Made by a program: the position numbers and the translations under genes. The notes below the pieces were generated by a model. That model ran no database searches and had not been told where the DNA came from. It saw nothing but the letters and a program-made list of their open reading frames with translations. From Gracilaria gracilis (taxonomy: Eukaryota; Rhodophyta; Florideophyceae; Gracilariales; Gracilariaceae), in contig JARGSG010000122.1 of assembly GCA_030374805.1 (NCBI GenBank), forward strand, positions 86,010-150,009: a stretch of 64,000 nt of DNA, given 5' to 3'. Positions 9,220-17,674 of the stretch are shown here, piece by piece (position 1 is the stretch's first letter; each line of letters begins with the position of its first letter).

Positions 9220-10454
9220 TTGTCCGACTTAGCCGGGGCGTCATGTTTGCCTTTCCCTTCCTTGACAACACGAATGCGTTTGGTTTCGTGTGACGGGCTT
9301 TGGCACTCATACCTCCCGCGGAGATGAGTCTTAGAGCCACAGTCAAAGCAGTACCCAGCCTCCCGCTCGGTCTTTCGTTTGTTTGACTGGCGGGGTCGAG
9401 AGGAATTGCCGCGCTGTTCGTTGTGCGCGCGCTGGGGAGCGGTGGTGCTCTGGCTTGGCTGTGATTGCTTTTGGTAAGCTGCCAATGCCTGCTGAACGCG
9501 TTGTCCGACCATGTTTTCAATATCAGCCTTCGTACAAGATTTGTCTGCCGACTTGGGCGTAAAGGTCAAGTTGCGTATAACCTTAACGGCGTCGTCAAGG
9601 TTGAGCTTGCAACGAGGGTCAGTGGAAAACATGTCACGAATGTGGTTCTCATCTGGAGTTCGGTCATTAGGATACTCAATGACTTCCGAATAACTCTCGA
9701 GGAGCCCGTGGGCGCCGCTGACTAGGTCAGTGGCCTTGCGACGAACGGTATTAGCGTTGTCGAAAGGTTGCGGCAGGGCATTGTCGGAGTTGAATATATC
9801 GGCAAACTTGTTGAAGAACTCGAGGACGGACGCATAAGAACTCTTCGTTATCGACACTTACGCCTCAGGTTGGTCTTTTTGACGAGCTTCCGCTAGTGCA
9901 ACAAGTTGCAAATTGGCGTTGGTTAACGTCTCCTCACTCAGTAAAGCGTTGTTTAGGAGCGTTATTGCAAGGACCTCACTGACTTGGGAAGAAGTCGATA
10001 GTCTAACATGCATAAGATGATCGGCTGCCAAGCCTCGGAAGCGAGATACGAAAGCGTCCAAATCTTCGGTTTAGCGACGCTTGAACTCAGTTACCTTAGT
10101 GAAGGATGAGATCAATCGTGTTACAATTGCTATCGAAGAATCGACGGCGATGAGTTAGACGATGTCTTTGATTGCCTCAATTTGATCGCTGTGATTTTAA
10201 TCGATAAGTTGCTTAGCGACTGCCTCATCAACTACAGATTTCTGCTCACGAGGTAAGCCACGGTCATAAAAGTGACGAGGAAGAGTGGCGTAGACAGTTT
10301 TGTACAACCGGTCGGTGCCTTTCTCTGCGGCGGCTTGTATGGTTTCGACCCAACGTGAAACGTCGCGCCGATACTTTTGGAGGTCGCCTTCTGGCTTAAA
10401 CATTGGAGGATCGGTCGGTAAAAGTGGTTTAGAGGAACGTAAACCTGAGCCCAT
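9174..10454 (-). pseudogene. Copia gag, 7.25-kb element
   Basis: Starts at ATG 10454, which lies inside the primer-binding site (MGSGLRSSKPLL). The frame is continuous to the TAA at 9174 but broken by four in-frame TAA codons at 10197-10199, 10155-10157, 10071-10073 and 9858-9860. The C-terminal quarter is basic and has a zinc-knuckle-like CFDCGSKTHLRGRYEC, with a wider His-to-Cys spacing than the classic CX2CX4HX4C. The length of 426 codons is usual for Copia gag. The alignment by eye to the gag at 48583-49677 is plain around the KR-rich FxxRF segment. Confidence 0.85.
9213..9219 (-). promoter_or_regulatory. Candidate -1 frameshift site GGGTTTT (gag-pol overlap)
   Basis: On the minus strand the heptamer G GGT TTT is in the correct phase (zero-frame codons GGT TTT). 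The pol frame is open only from a TAA about 12 nt upstream of the heptamer, and the gag stop is at 9174, so a -1 shift must occur in about 58 nt. This is the only X XXY YYZ heptamer I find there. No strong stem follows at once; only a 5-bp stem is seen about 25 nt downstream. Confidence 0.5.
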
Positions 10455-10457
10455 AAC
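10445..10457 (-). other. Primer-binding site (half-tRNA iMet type)
   Basis: GTTATGGGCTCAG directly follows the 5' LTR on the minus strand. GTTATGGGC is complementary to the anticodon loop and stem of initiator tRNA-Met (GCCCAUAAC), the internal primer type known from Drosophila copia, not to a tRNA 3' end. The gag start codon is inside it. Confidence 0.75.
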
Positions 10458-10782
10458 TGGGGTAGCGTTGTCAATTGCGTAGACGGTAGCAAGGCGATTG
10501 GGGTTGACGAGCGGGCCGGCTAGAGCAAAACGGGAGCAAGGACCAGCAGAAAGAGGGAGAGACTGTTCTCTGCGTGCTGGCTCCCCCGAGACTCGCGCAG
10601 GCGCTGCGGAGTCCCGGTATTTTATTATAGTGGTGTTAGGCGCGCCTCTAGCGCGGAGGCGCGCCCGAGCTCAAAGTGATAGGGCGCTCAGGGGGCTGGG
10701 CACATGAGCGCGTAGTGATGGCTGACACAAAGAGGCCCGCCAACGGCGGCTGGGCCTCGAGCACCGTGTACAGCTGTCCACA
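10458..10782 (-). repeat. 5' LTR of 7.25-kb Copia element
   Basis: 325 bp, about 98.5% identical to 3535-3859. The target duplication CCGAA follows at 10783-10787. Confidence 0.93.
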
Positions 10783-10787
10783 CCGAA

Positions 10788-11002
10788 CCCCATCGAGGTT
10801 CGGGGGCAACACCGCCAGAAGGCGGAGTTCCCAAGGTGCCCATTCTCTGTCTTTCGCCCGTTGCGCGCAGCGAACTTTGACGAGTCAACACAGACGGGGC
10901 ATTGAATCCGTGGCTGGTTCCCATGAGGGGCGTTCAGTTGCTGGATAAGCCAACTGCCGGGTGCCTTTGCCTGCGTCTGTGTAGTGATGCTTCTCTAAAC
11001 GC
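10788..11002. other. Intergenic, no gene seen
   Basis: GC-rich spacer between the Copia target site and the start of homology to the M32 carboxypeptidase 3' flank. I see no convincing coding signal. Confidence 0.5.
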
Positions 11003-12516
11003 TGATATCTAAGAAAGAATTGAATACCTATCGATAAACAAATTAAAAGAAGTCATGAAACACATTTGTACTATATATAGTTTATTTCAATAGCAGAACC
11101 ATAATTCAGATCCAGTAATTTCTCACCTTGCTGAAAACAGTGGGACAGGACTTTCTTCTACTTGCAACATTAGTCAATCGCCGGTAGCATTTTAAGAGTA
11201 CACTTTGGCGTACTTGTCTTCAAGATAGTCAAGGAAGCACTGTGGATTGAGTGGTTCGCCAGTGACTTTCTTCAGCAATTCGTCCAGCGATTCGTAGAGA
11301 CTACCCACCTCATGGATCTCCGTGCGAAGCCACTCTCTTATACCCCTAAACTCCCCGTTTGCAATCCGTTCCTCAACATACGGCATCACCTTGTTCTTCA
11401 AGTGTCGGAACAGCTGCGCCGTATTAGAGCGAATGCAAGTGAGACGTTGGAGAACTCAGCGATAAGCTTGTTCTCCTCAGCTGTGCGTTTATATAGTAGT
11501 TTAGAGAGCAAAAAGTGCTCTCGTGAACACTAACTACAAATACTTAAATGAATGGGTGCCACCTCATTTATTCTATCACTGAGACGCCGCCATCATGGCG
11601 CCGAGGGTATAAGAAGGAAAGTACCCGAACGCACCACTCGGCCAATGAATATCCTGCAAACAGCCGAGCTTATCGTCCTCCACCTCCACGCCCAAGTGCT
11701 TCTTCATGCCCTTGTTCCACGCCTGTGGCAAGTCTTTGACGTCTAATCTACCCTCAACGAGCTTCTTCTCCAAGTCAAAACGCAAAATGATGTGAAATGG
11801 ATACGTTAGCTCATCCGCATCAACACGTATGAAGCCCCTGTTCACTTGATTGACGGCGAAGAAAAGATCATGTGCTGAAACCTCTTTGGTGTGCGGCAGC
11901 CTCTCGTGGATCCTTGGTAACATTGCATGCCAAAAGTTGATATTCTGCGCTATCATTCGCTCCCAAAATAGGCTCTGAGACTCGTGTACACCCATCGACA
12001 ACGGCTCGTTGACGGGAAGTCCGTCGTACTTGTCGTTGCGACCCTGCTCGTACATGGCGTGACCGGTCTCGTGAATGACGCCCATGATGCCCTCGAACGG
12101 CAGCTCCTTGCTGTAACGGGTAGTGATTCGCACATCGTGGTATCCGGCGCAGCCCGTGAAAGGGTGAACCGACTCATCTACAAAAGAAAAGAGATTGTCA
12201 GCGCTGGGATGCAAGTAAAGCATTTGGGTTGGCAAGAAGTGGCAACTCACCTATTCTGCCCTTTTGGAGATCGAAGCCGAGCGCTTGGGAGATCTCTTTG
12301 CACAGATCGGCTTGCTTTTTCACATCCCAAAGGTCGCCTCCGAGTAGAGCAGGGTGTACCTTCTTGGAGCAATTGGCCTTCATGTGTAGCACCTTGTCCA
12401 GACTGACCTTTAGCGGTTCGGCGATACTACCGAAGATCTCAGCGAGCCTCTCGGAGGTCATGCCTCTCTCGAATACATCGATCATGGTGTCGTACGGCTT
12501 GCTCGACGGTTTCATT
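11003..12516 (-). pseudogene. Truncated M32 carboxypeptidase copy
   Basis: Reverse-orientation duplicate of 16204-17557. It keeps the 3' flank, exon 2 with the HETGH zinc motif, the 73-bp intron (12178-12250) and the last part of exon 1 from the MKPSSKPYDT segment. It lacks about the first 150 residues, because the sequence switches at 12516 into the 3' flank of the glycine-rich gene. A 164-bp insertion (11421-11584) cuts exon 2 after the GYFPSYTLGAMMAA motif. Only a few substitutions separate it from the full gene (for example PYVEER against PDVEER), so the event is recent. A functional product is very unlikely. Confidence 0.92.
11421..11584. mobile_element. 164-bp insertion in M32 pseudogene
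   Basis: Absent from the intact gene. It is flanked by CGCC on both sides (11417-11420, 11585-11588) where the intact gene has one copy, which looks like a 4-bp target duplication. On the minus strand it contains TATATAAA. Its ends (GTATTAG, CTGAGA) are not TG...CA and I see no terminal inverted repeat, so its type is unknown. Confidence 0.7.
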
Positions 12517-13248
12517 CGGAGGAATTACAGAATAGATTTGGAAATTCATTTAATGCCAGAGCAACGCAGATTTGGCTGTGAGCTGTTCGGGAGACGTTTA
12601 ACCCAGCAAATTAGGCTGCGGATTCACATGAGGAATATCTATACACAGTACTCAACTTTAAACTTTGAACGCCAAGTCGCAGCACAAACTGGGTGTTCAA
12701 ACTGCGAAGAGATGTTTGATTGGACCACCTTTTTTGGTAGTCTATTAATAAAACATAGATGGATGTTTACTTGTATTCGTTGACTTCGTACTCCCTCTGG
12801 CCCTCCCTCTTGTACTTCAATATGCTGCTGAAACCAACCTTCTTGTCACATGTCAATCTTGAGAGCTTGTGTTTAAAGAACGAAGGGCAATAATACTCTA
12901 GCGATCTAATAACGGATTTGCTTTAAACCGTGACCATTTCCGCTCAAATATTTCCAATTGTCGCTTGGTTCTCAGCACTCTCGTGCCAGTTGATAGTTGA
13001 TAACTCTTATATAGAGGAGTACGGCTACTGCTGAAACCCTTTACCTAATCCTCACGTTATAATTGAAACAAATGCTGTGAATATACCCTATAATTTTATT
13101 GCTTTCGTTTCAGTCGTATTGACAATACTTTCTTACACTCCATTTCCCGTTCTTCCCAATATATACCCGTGTTTGACCAGCCAGCGGCATGCTCGGAAGG
13201 ATGCTTAAGCAAGAATAGTACCCCTCGGGCTTTTTGTCTTCCCATGTC

Positions 13249-13677
13249 TCACTGCGCCGACGTGCCGACAGAGCCCCCAGCACCTCCAACGCCGCCCATC
13301 GCCCCGTTTTGGAACGAGCCCTGGATGGAGCCACCACCGCTGATATTGCCGGATGCACCGTTTGCAACGGCACCGCTGAATACACCGTTGCCACCAAAGA
13401 TGCCGCCCGTGTTAAACGTAGGACCCGAGGAGGTGACGCCAGGGGCGCCAAACCCGCCTTGCACATTGGCGCCAACGGCAGACGCGGCGCCGCCAGCTCC
13501 TCCGGCGCCACCTACAAATGTGGAGAAGTCGAATGTGGGAAATGGCTGGAAAGCGCCGAATTGTGGAATAACTGGCACCACGAATGGACGAGCTGTTGAT
13601 GTTTGTGTGGCCAGAGGTGCAGCGTGTAGAAGTGATGCCACGGCGGCTAGTACGAGTACGTTGAGGTTGGAGATCAT
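13249..13677 (-). CDS. Secreted glycine-rich protein (copy 2)
   Basis: 142 residues, with start ATG at 13677 chosen for the signal peptide as in copy 1. The inferred protein is identical to that at 477-905; I find one silent base change. The TATA box is at 13800-13807 on this strand. Both copies keep promoter, frame and poly(A) signal, so both may be expressed. The gene points away from the intact M32 gene at 15743, probably the original divergent arrangement. Confidence 0.8.
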   Translation of the reverse strand: MISNLNVLVLAAVASLLHAAPLATQTSTARPFVVPVIPQFGAFQPFPTFDFSTFVGGAGGAGGAASAVGANVQGGFGAPGVTSSGPTFNTGGIFGGNGVFSGAVANGASGNISGGGSIQGSFQNGAMGGVGGAGGSVGTSAQ

Positions 13678-13799
13678 CTTTGTATGGAATTGAAAGTCAG
13701 AAAAGTGGTGTGAACTTCTGTTGTGGTTGTTGCGGTTGTTCAAGGTGCGTTGGTGCTTGAGATGGCGGTAGAGGCGGGGCTCAGAAGGAGAATGGGACT

Positions 13800-13807
13800 C
13801 TTTTATA
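13800..13807 (-). promoter_or_regulatory. TATA box of glycine-rich copy 2
   Basis: TATAAAAG on the minus strand, 123 bp upstream of ATG 13677, matching copy 1. Confidence 0.65.
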
Positions 13808-14339
13808 GAGGATATCGTTCTTGAGCGTGAAGAAGTGGTGAAGCGTTCGGTGAGCACATTGTGCTCACACATCAGTAGTCTCTTGCTGATGTTGTCCATA
13901 ATGTCGGAGCGAACGACTTTACATTCCCGAGTGGTGTAAACGACAGGATGCAGAGCAGGCAAAGAAAGACATAACGCAGGCTTTGCCACTCACGAGACTG
14001 CCACGTCTGCGGCAGTAAAATGGTTCATTGGCTGGCATCCCCTCGTTTATTAGCAATAACCGTCATGTACGGCGGCATTGCACCATACTAGCCGTGAGAA
14101 TGCGCCGGGTTGCTCTTGAGACCGCATTTAGGAATGGAAGCCAATGATGTAAGCCACAGCAGAATTTTGCTTGTTAGCTTAACATGGCTCGTAGGTTTTA
14201 AACTTGCTATTGTGTACAGGTGGCGCTCCTTTTTCTGCGGTCTCGGGAGCTGGGCGAATTCGATATCCATACATTTTGTGTGCTCTTGATCGCAAGGCCC
14301 TTACTAGGAAGGCAAAGCTACGTATACGTTATCACCTGG

Positions 14340-14530
14340 GTTCGAGACGGGAAGCTTCTGTCTATCTCTAGTATGATAGGATAGACATAAGAAAGTGTGG
14401 ATTGCAAAGTTTTATTGAAACACTTAGCCCCACGTGTACTAGTTGTTCTACAAGTACATCATTAAGCATTCTGTTTGAGGTTTTTCCTCAACATCTGGTT
14501 GGCTCTTCGTAACTTCATGTCTAGCTCAGT
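14340..14530 (+). repeat. Dispersed noncoding repeat (family 1)
   Basis: Shares roughly 80% identity with 44690-44950, including the core GCCCCACGTGTAC and GCATTCTGTTTGAGGTTTT. A weaker relative may exist near 50040-50115. No coding signal. The rest of 14154-15106 holds no gene I can support. Confidence 0.7.
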
Positions 14531-14689
14531 AGTAGTCAGTAGACTTCCTTGACAGTTGTAATGCACTTGAAATGAAGAACATTGTAGATTCGTTTAGTGC
14601 AACTGGTTTGAAAGAGAATGTGTGAATGTCAGTAGTTATTTATTGCATCCTAATACGTTTTCCAAAGAAAAAGAGAGCATTCTAATTAT

Positions 14690-14830
14690 ACGCGGTACAT
14701 TTGCAGAGTGTGCCTATTGATAGGTTAGGGCTTCCTAAAAACAGCTTGTTGCTGCTTTAAAATGGGTTTTGCTTTGAGCAAACCCGTTGATTAGCTCTAA
14801 ACCAGCTCACCCCGTTTGTGAGTAGAAGCG
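14690..14830 (-). repeat. Dispersed noncoding repeat (family 2)
   Basis: The reverse complement matches 26520-26690, with the shared core TTTTAAAGCAGCAACAAGCTG and the neighbouring ATGTACCGC. AT-rich, without coding potential; possibly a miniature or decayed transposon. Confidence 0.65.
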
Positions 14831-15106
14831 CTGTTATTAGTTGTCCTCTTACGAAACAATATTGTAGAATAATTTAAGCTCACTTGCAATTACTTGCTTT
14901 GCATAAAAATATATTCACACTCTTGTTGATAAAACGGCTTTTCAATAAACAAAACATTGAAGCTTCTACCGCAAGTAAATAGTTTTGTACTGTTTGCTTG
15001 TAGCTATTCTGGCATACTGACGAAACTTTGTGTTTTCTTGAGCCATAGAAAATACATATTACACAGAATGGTATCACTAGATTTACGGTACTTGCAATGA
15101 TTGCGA

Positions 15107-15164
15107 GAAGTGGCAACTCACCTAACATACCCTTTTGGAGATCGAAGCCAAGTGCTCGGGAGAT
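15107..15164 (-). pseudogene. Splinter of M32 carboxypeptidase gene
   Basis: About 57 bp match the exon 1-intron junction of the M32 gene in reverse orientation (coding GFDLQKG followed by the GTGAGT donor), with several differences. It is more diverged than the copy at 11-12.5 kb and so reflects an older event. The remaining 15165-15742 has no supported gene. Confidence 0.75.
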
Positions 15165-15742
15165 GGGGGGGAAGAGCGGCAGGGCCGTGGTTCGAACCAC
15201 GCCAGCTGCAGCTGACAGCAGCTACAGTCTGAGAACCGCCTATACCGCCACCGGCAGCAACCATGTGCGAAGCTCCCGTCAAGTTGGACGGACCCAGCGT
15301 TCCTCTCGGAGCTTTCGGCAGTGGGCGCCCTGAAGCTGACCTGCGATCAGGTGCTGAAAACGGACCTGCCTCATGGCAGCCCTGGTTGGTTGGGTGCAAA
15401 TAGGGCCTGGTGCTCTCCAGGGAGGGGGTTCCAAGTGAGTCCAACGGCGCACTGGGTGCTCATCGAAGTGAGTCCCTTTGCGTTTATTGGTCTACATTCA
15501 ACATACTTTCTACGCCACTTACGTCGTGTACGTGTATTTTGGCCCGGGGGCAGCAAAATGCGCGTGGGGGCGATTGACTGCTCATACTCCTATACTTACA
15601 GTACTGTAAATACTTTTCAAATTTGAATAAATATGGGGTGAGGCGTAGCCAATGGGCGTCAGATGCGTGGAATCCGCCGCGCATTCTGCGATTCGCACCT
15701 ATCTACTGCAGAAGCGCTGCGCTCTGCGTCGGCCGTATCCCT

Positions 15743-17369
15743 ATGCGATCACGGCCGTTCGCACCCGCCATGTCCTTTGCCCCGCCGCCGCAATACGCTG
15801 CGCTATGCGCGATCTGCAAGGATCTGTCGCACCTGCGCGCCGTCTCGGGCCTGCTGGGCTGGGACGAGCACGTCATGATGCCAGCGGGCGCTGCCGCGGC
15901 GCGCGCCGCTCAGAAGGCCGTGCTGGCTGCCGTCGTCCACCAGAAGGCCACCTCCAAGCAGCTCGCTTCCACCATCGTGGCCGCGAAGGAAGAGCATCAC
16001 CAACTGGGCGTGTTTGAGAACGCCACCGTGCGCGATGCCGACCGCGACTACCAGAGGGCTGTACGCGTGTCGGAGCAGCTCGAGAGGAAGATAGCTTCGA
16101 ACGAGGTCGAGTCCGTGCGCGCGTGGGTCTCTGCCAGGCAGAACGGTCACTACCAACAGTTTGAGCCGTATCTGCGTAACACGCTGTTGCTCGCCAAGGA
16201 GAAAGCCGTAGCCATGAAACCGTCGAGCAAGCCGTACGACACCATGATCGATGTATTCGAGAGAGGCATGACCTCCGAGAGGCTCGCTGAGATCTTCGGT
16301 AGTATCGCCGAACCGCTAAAGGTCAGTCTGGACAAGGTGCTACACATGAAGGCCAATTGCTCCAAGAAGGTACACCCTGCTCTACTCGGAGGCGACCTTT
16401 GGGATGTGAAAAAGCAAGCCGATCTGTGCAAAGAGATCTCCCAAGCGCTCGGCTTCGATCTCCAAAAGGGCAGAATAGGTGAGTTGCCACTTCTTGCCAA
16501 CCCAAATGCTTTACTTGCATCCCAGCGCTGACAATCTCTTTTCTTTTGTAGATGAGTCGGTTCACCCTTTCACGGGCGGCGCCGGATACCACGATGTGCG
16601 AATCACTACCCGTTACAGCAAGGAGCTGCCGTTCGAGGGCATCATGGGCGTCATTCACGAGACCGGTCACGCCATGTACGAGCAGGGTCGCAACGACAAG
16701 TACGACGGACTTCCCGTCAACGAGCCGTTGTCGATGGGTGTACACGAGTCTCAGAGCCTATTTTGGGAGCGAATGATAGCGCAGAATATCAACTTTTGGC
16801 ATGCAATGTTACCAAGGATCCACGAGAGGCTGCCGCACACCAAAGAGGTTTCAGCACATGATCTTTTCTTCGCCGTCAATCAAGTGAACAGGGGCTTCAT
16901 ACGTGTTGATGCGGATGAGCTAACGTATCCATTTCACATCATTTTGCGTTTTGACTTGGAGAAGAAGCTCGTTGAGGGTAGATTAGACGTCAAAGACTTG
17001 CCACAGGCGTGGAACAAGGGCATGAAGAAGCACTTGGGCGTGGAGGTGGAGGACGATAAGCTCGGCTGTTTGCAGGATATTCATTGGCCGAGTGGTGCGT
17101 TCGGGTACTTTCCTTCTTATACCCTCGGCGCCATGATGGCGGCGCAGCTGTTCCGACACTTGAAGAACAAGGTGATGCCGGATGTTGAGGAACGGATTGC
17201 AAACGGAGAGTTTAGGGGTATAAGAGAGTGGCTTCGCACGGAGATTCATGAGGTAGGTAGTCTCTACGAATCGCTGGACGAATTGCTGGAGAAAGTCACT
17301 GGCGAACCACTCAATCCACAGTGCTTCCTTGACTATCTTGAAGACAAGTACGCCAAAGTGTACTCTTAA
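15743..17369 (+). CDS. Family M32 metallocarboxypeptidase (carboxypeptidase Taq type)
   Basis: Zinc carboxypeptidase that removes C-terminal residues from peptides, probably soluble. Exon 1 is 15743-16478, the intron 16479-16551, exon 2 16552-17369; the splice restores GRIDESVHPF, a family hallmark. About 517 residues from ATG 15743, or 508 from ATG 15770 (MSFAPPPQYAAL), matching the usual 500. Motifs in order: LLGWDEHVMMP near the N-terminus, DESVHPFT, HETGH (HExxH zinc site) in GVIHETGHAMYEQG, GVHESQSLFWE supplying the third ligand region, VDADELTYPFHIILRFDLE, and GYFPSYTLGAMMAAQLF. Frame before 15743 is open but starts with no ATG. AATAAA is at 17475-17480. Nearby there are one truncated copy and one splinter of this gene. 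Confidence 0.93.
16479..16551 (+). other. Spliceosomal intron, 73 bp
   Basis: Begins GTGAGT and ends TTTCTTTTGTAG. It splits an Asp codon (G|AT). The same intron persists in the truncated copy at 12178-12250, so that copy arose by DNA duplication, not through mRNA. Confidence 0.92.
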
Positions 17370-17674
17370 AATGCTACCGGCGATTGACTAATGTTACAAG
17401 TAGAAGAAAGTCCTGTCCCACTGTTTTCAGCAAGGTGAGAAATTACTGGATCTGAATTATGGTTCTGCTATTGAAATAAACTATATATAGTACAAATGTG
17501 TTTCATGACTTCTTTTAATTTGTTTATCGATAGGTATTCAATTCTTTCTTAGATATCAAGGATATCTTTCAAAGACTCTTTCCGAGCTATTCCCGATCCA
17601 TTTGACGAGGGTTAGGAAGCGGGCTTCGAAATGCTCTGATTTTAGTATCGCCCAGAAAGTATACCCGCATGTGC

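Larger units (their letters stand above)
3535..10782 (-). mobile_element. 7.25-kb Copia retrotransposon with extra antisense reading frame
   Basis: Bounded by two 325-bp LTRs and flanked by a 5-bp target duplication CCGAA (3530-3534 and 10783-10787). On the minus strand the order is 5' LTR, primer-binding site, gag, protease, integrase, reverse transcriptase, RNase H, then an additional 1.84-kb segment with a plus-strand reading frame, then 3' LTR. The domain order integrase before RT makes it Ty1/Copia. The LTRs differ at about 5 of 325 positions, so it is fairly recent, yet gag and pol carry several TAA stops and cannot be translated whole. It is related to the intact element at 45011-49920, which lacks the extra segment. 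Confidence 0.95.
12516..14153 (-). repeat. Inverted segmental duplication, arm 2
   Basis: Reverse complement of 1-1645. At 12516 it is fused to the truncated M32 copy. The two partners share TTTCAT at the junction (six bases of microhomology). Homology continues at least to 14153, where arm 1 meets the window edge. Confidence 0.93.

Noticed and set aside
15186..15200. GGTTCGAACC resembling a tRNA T-arm
   Set aside because: No acceptor stem, anticodon arm or D-arm can be built around it; the motif is a simple palindrome.
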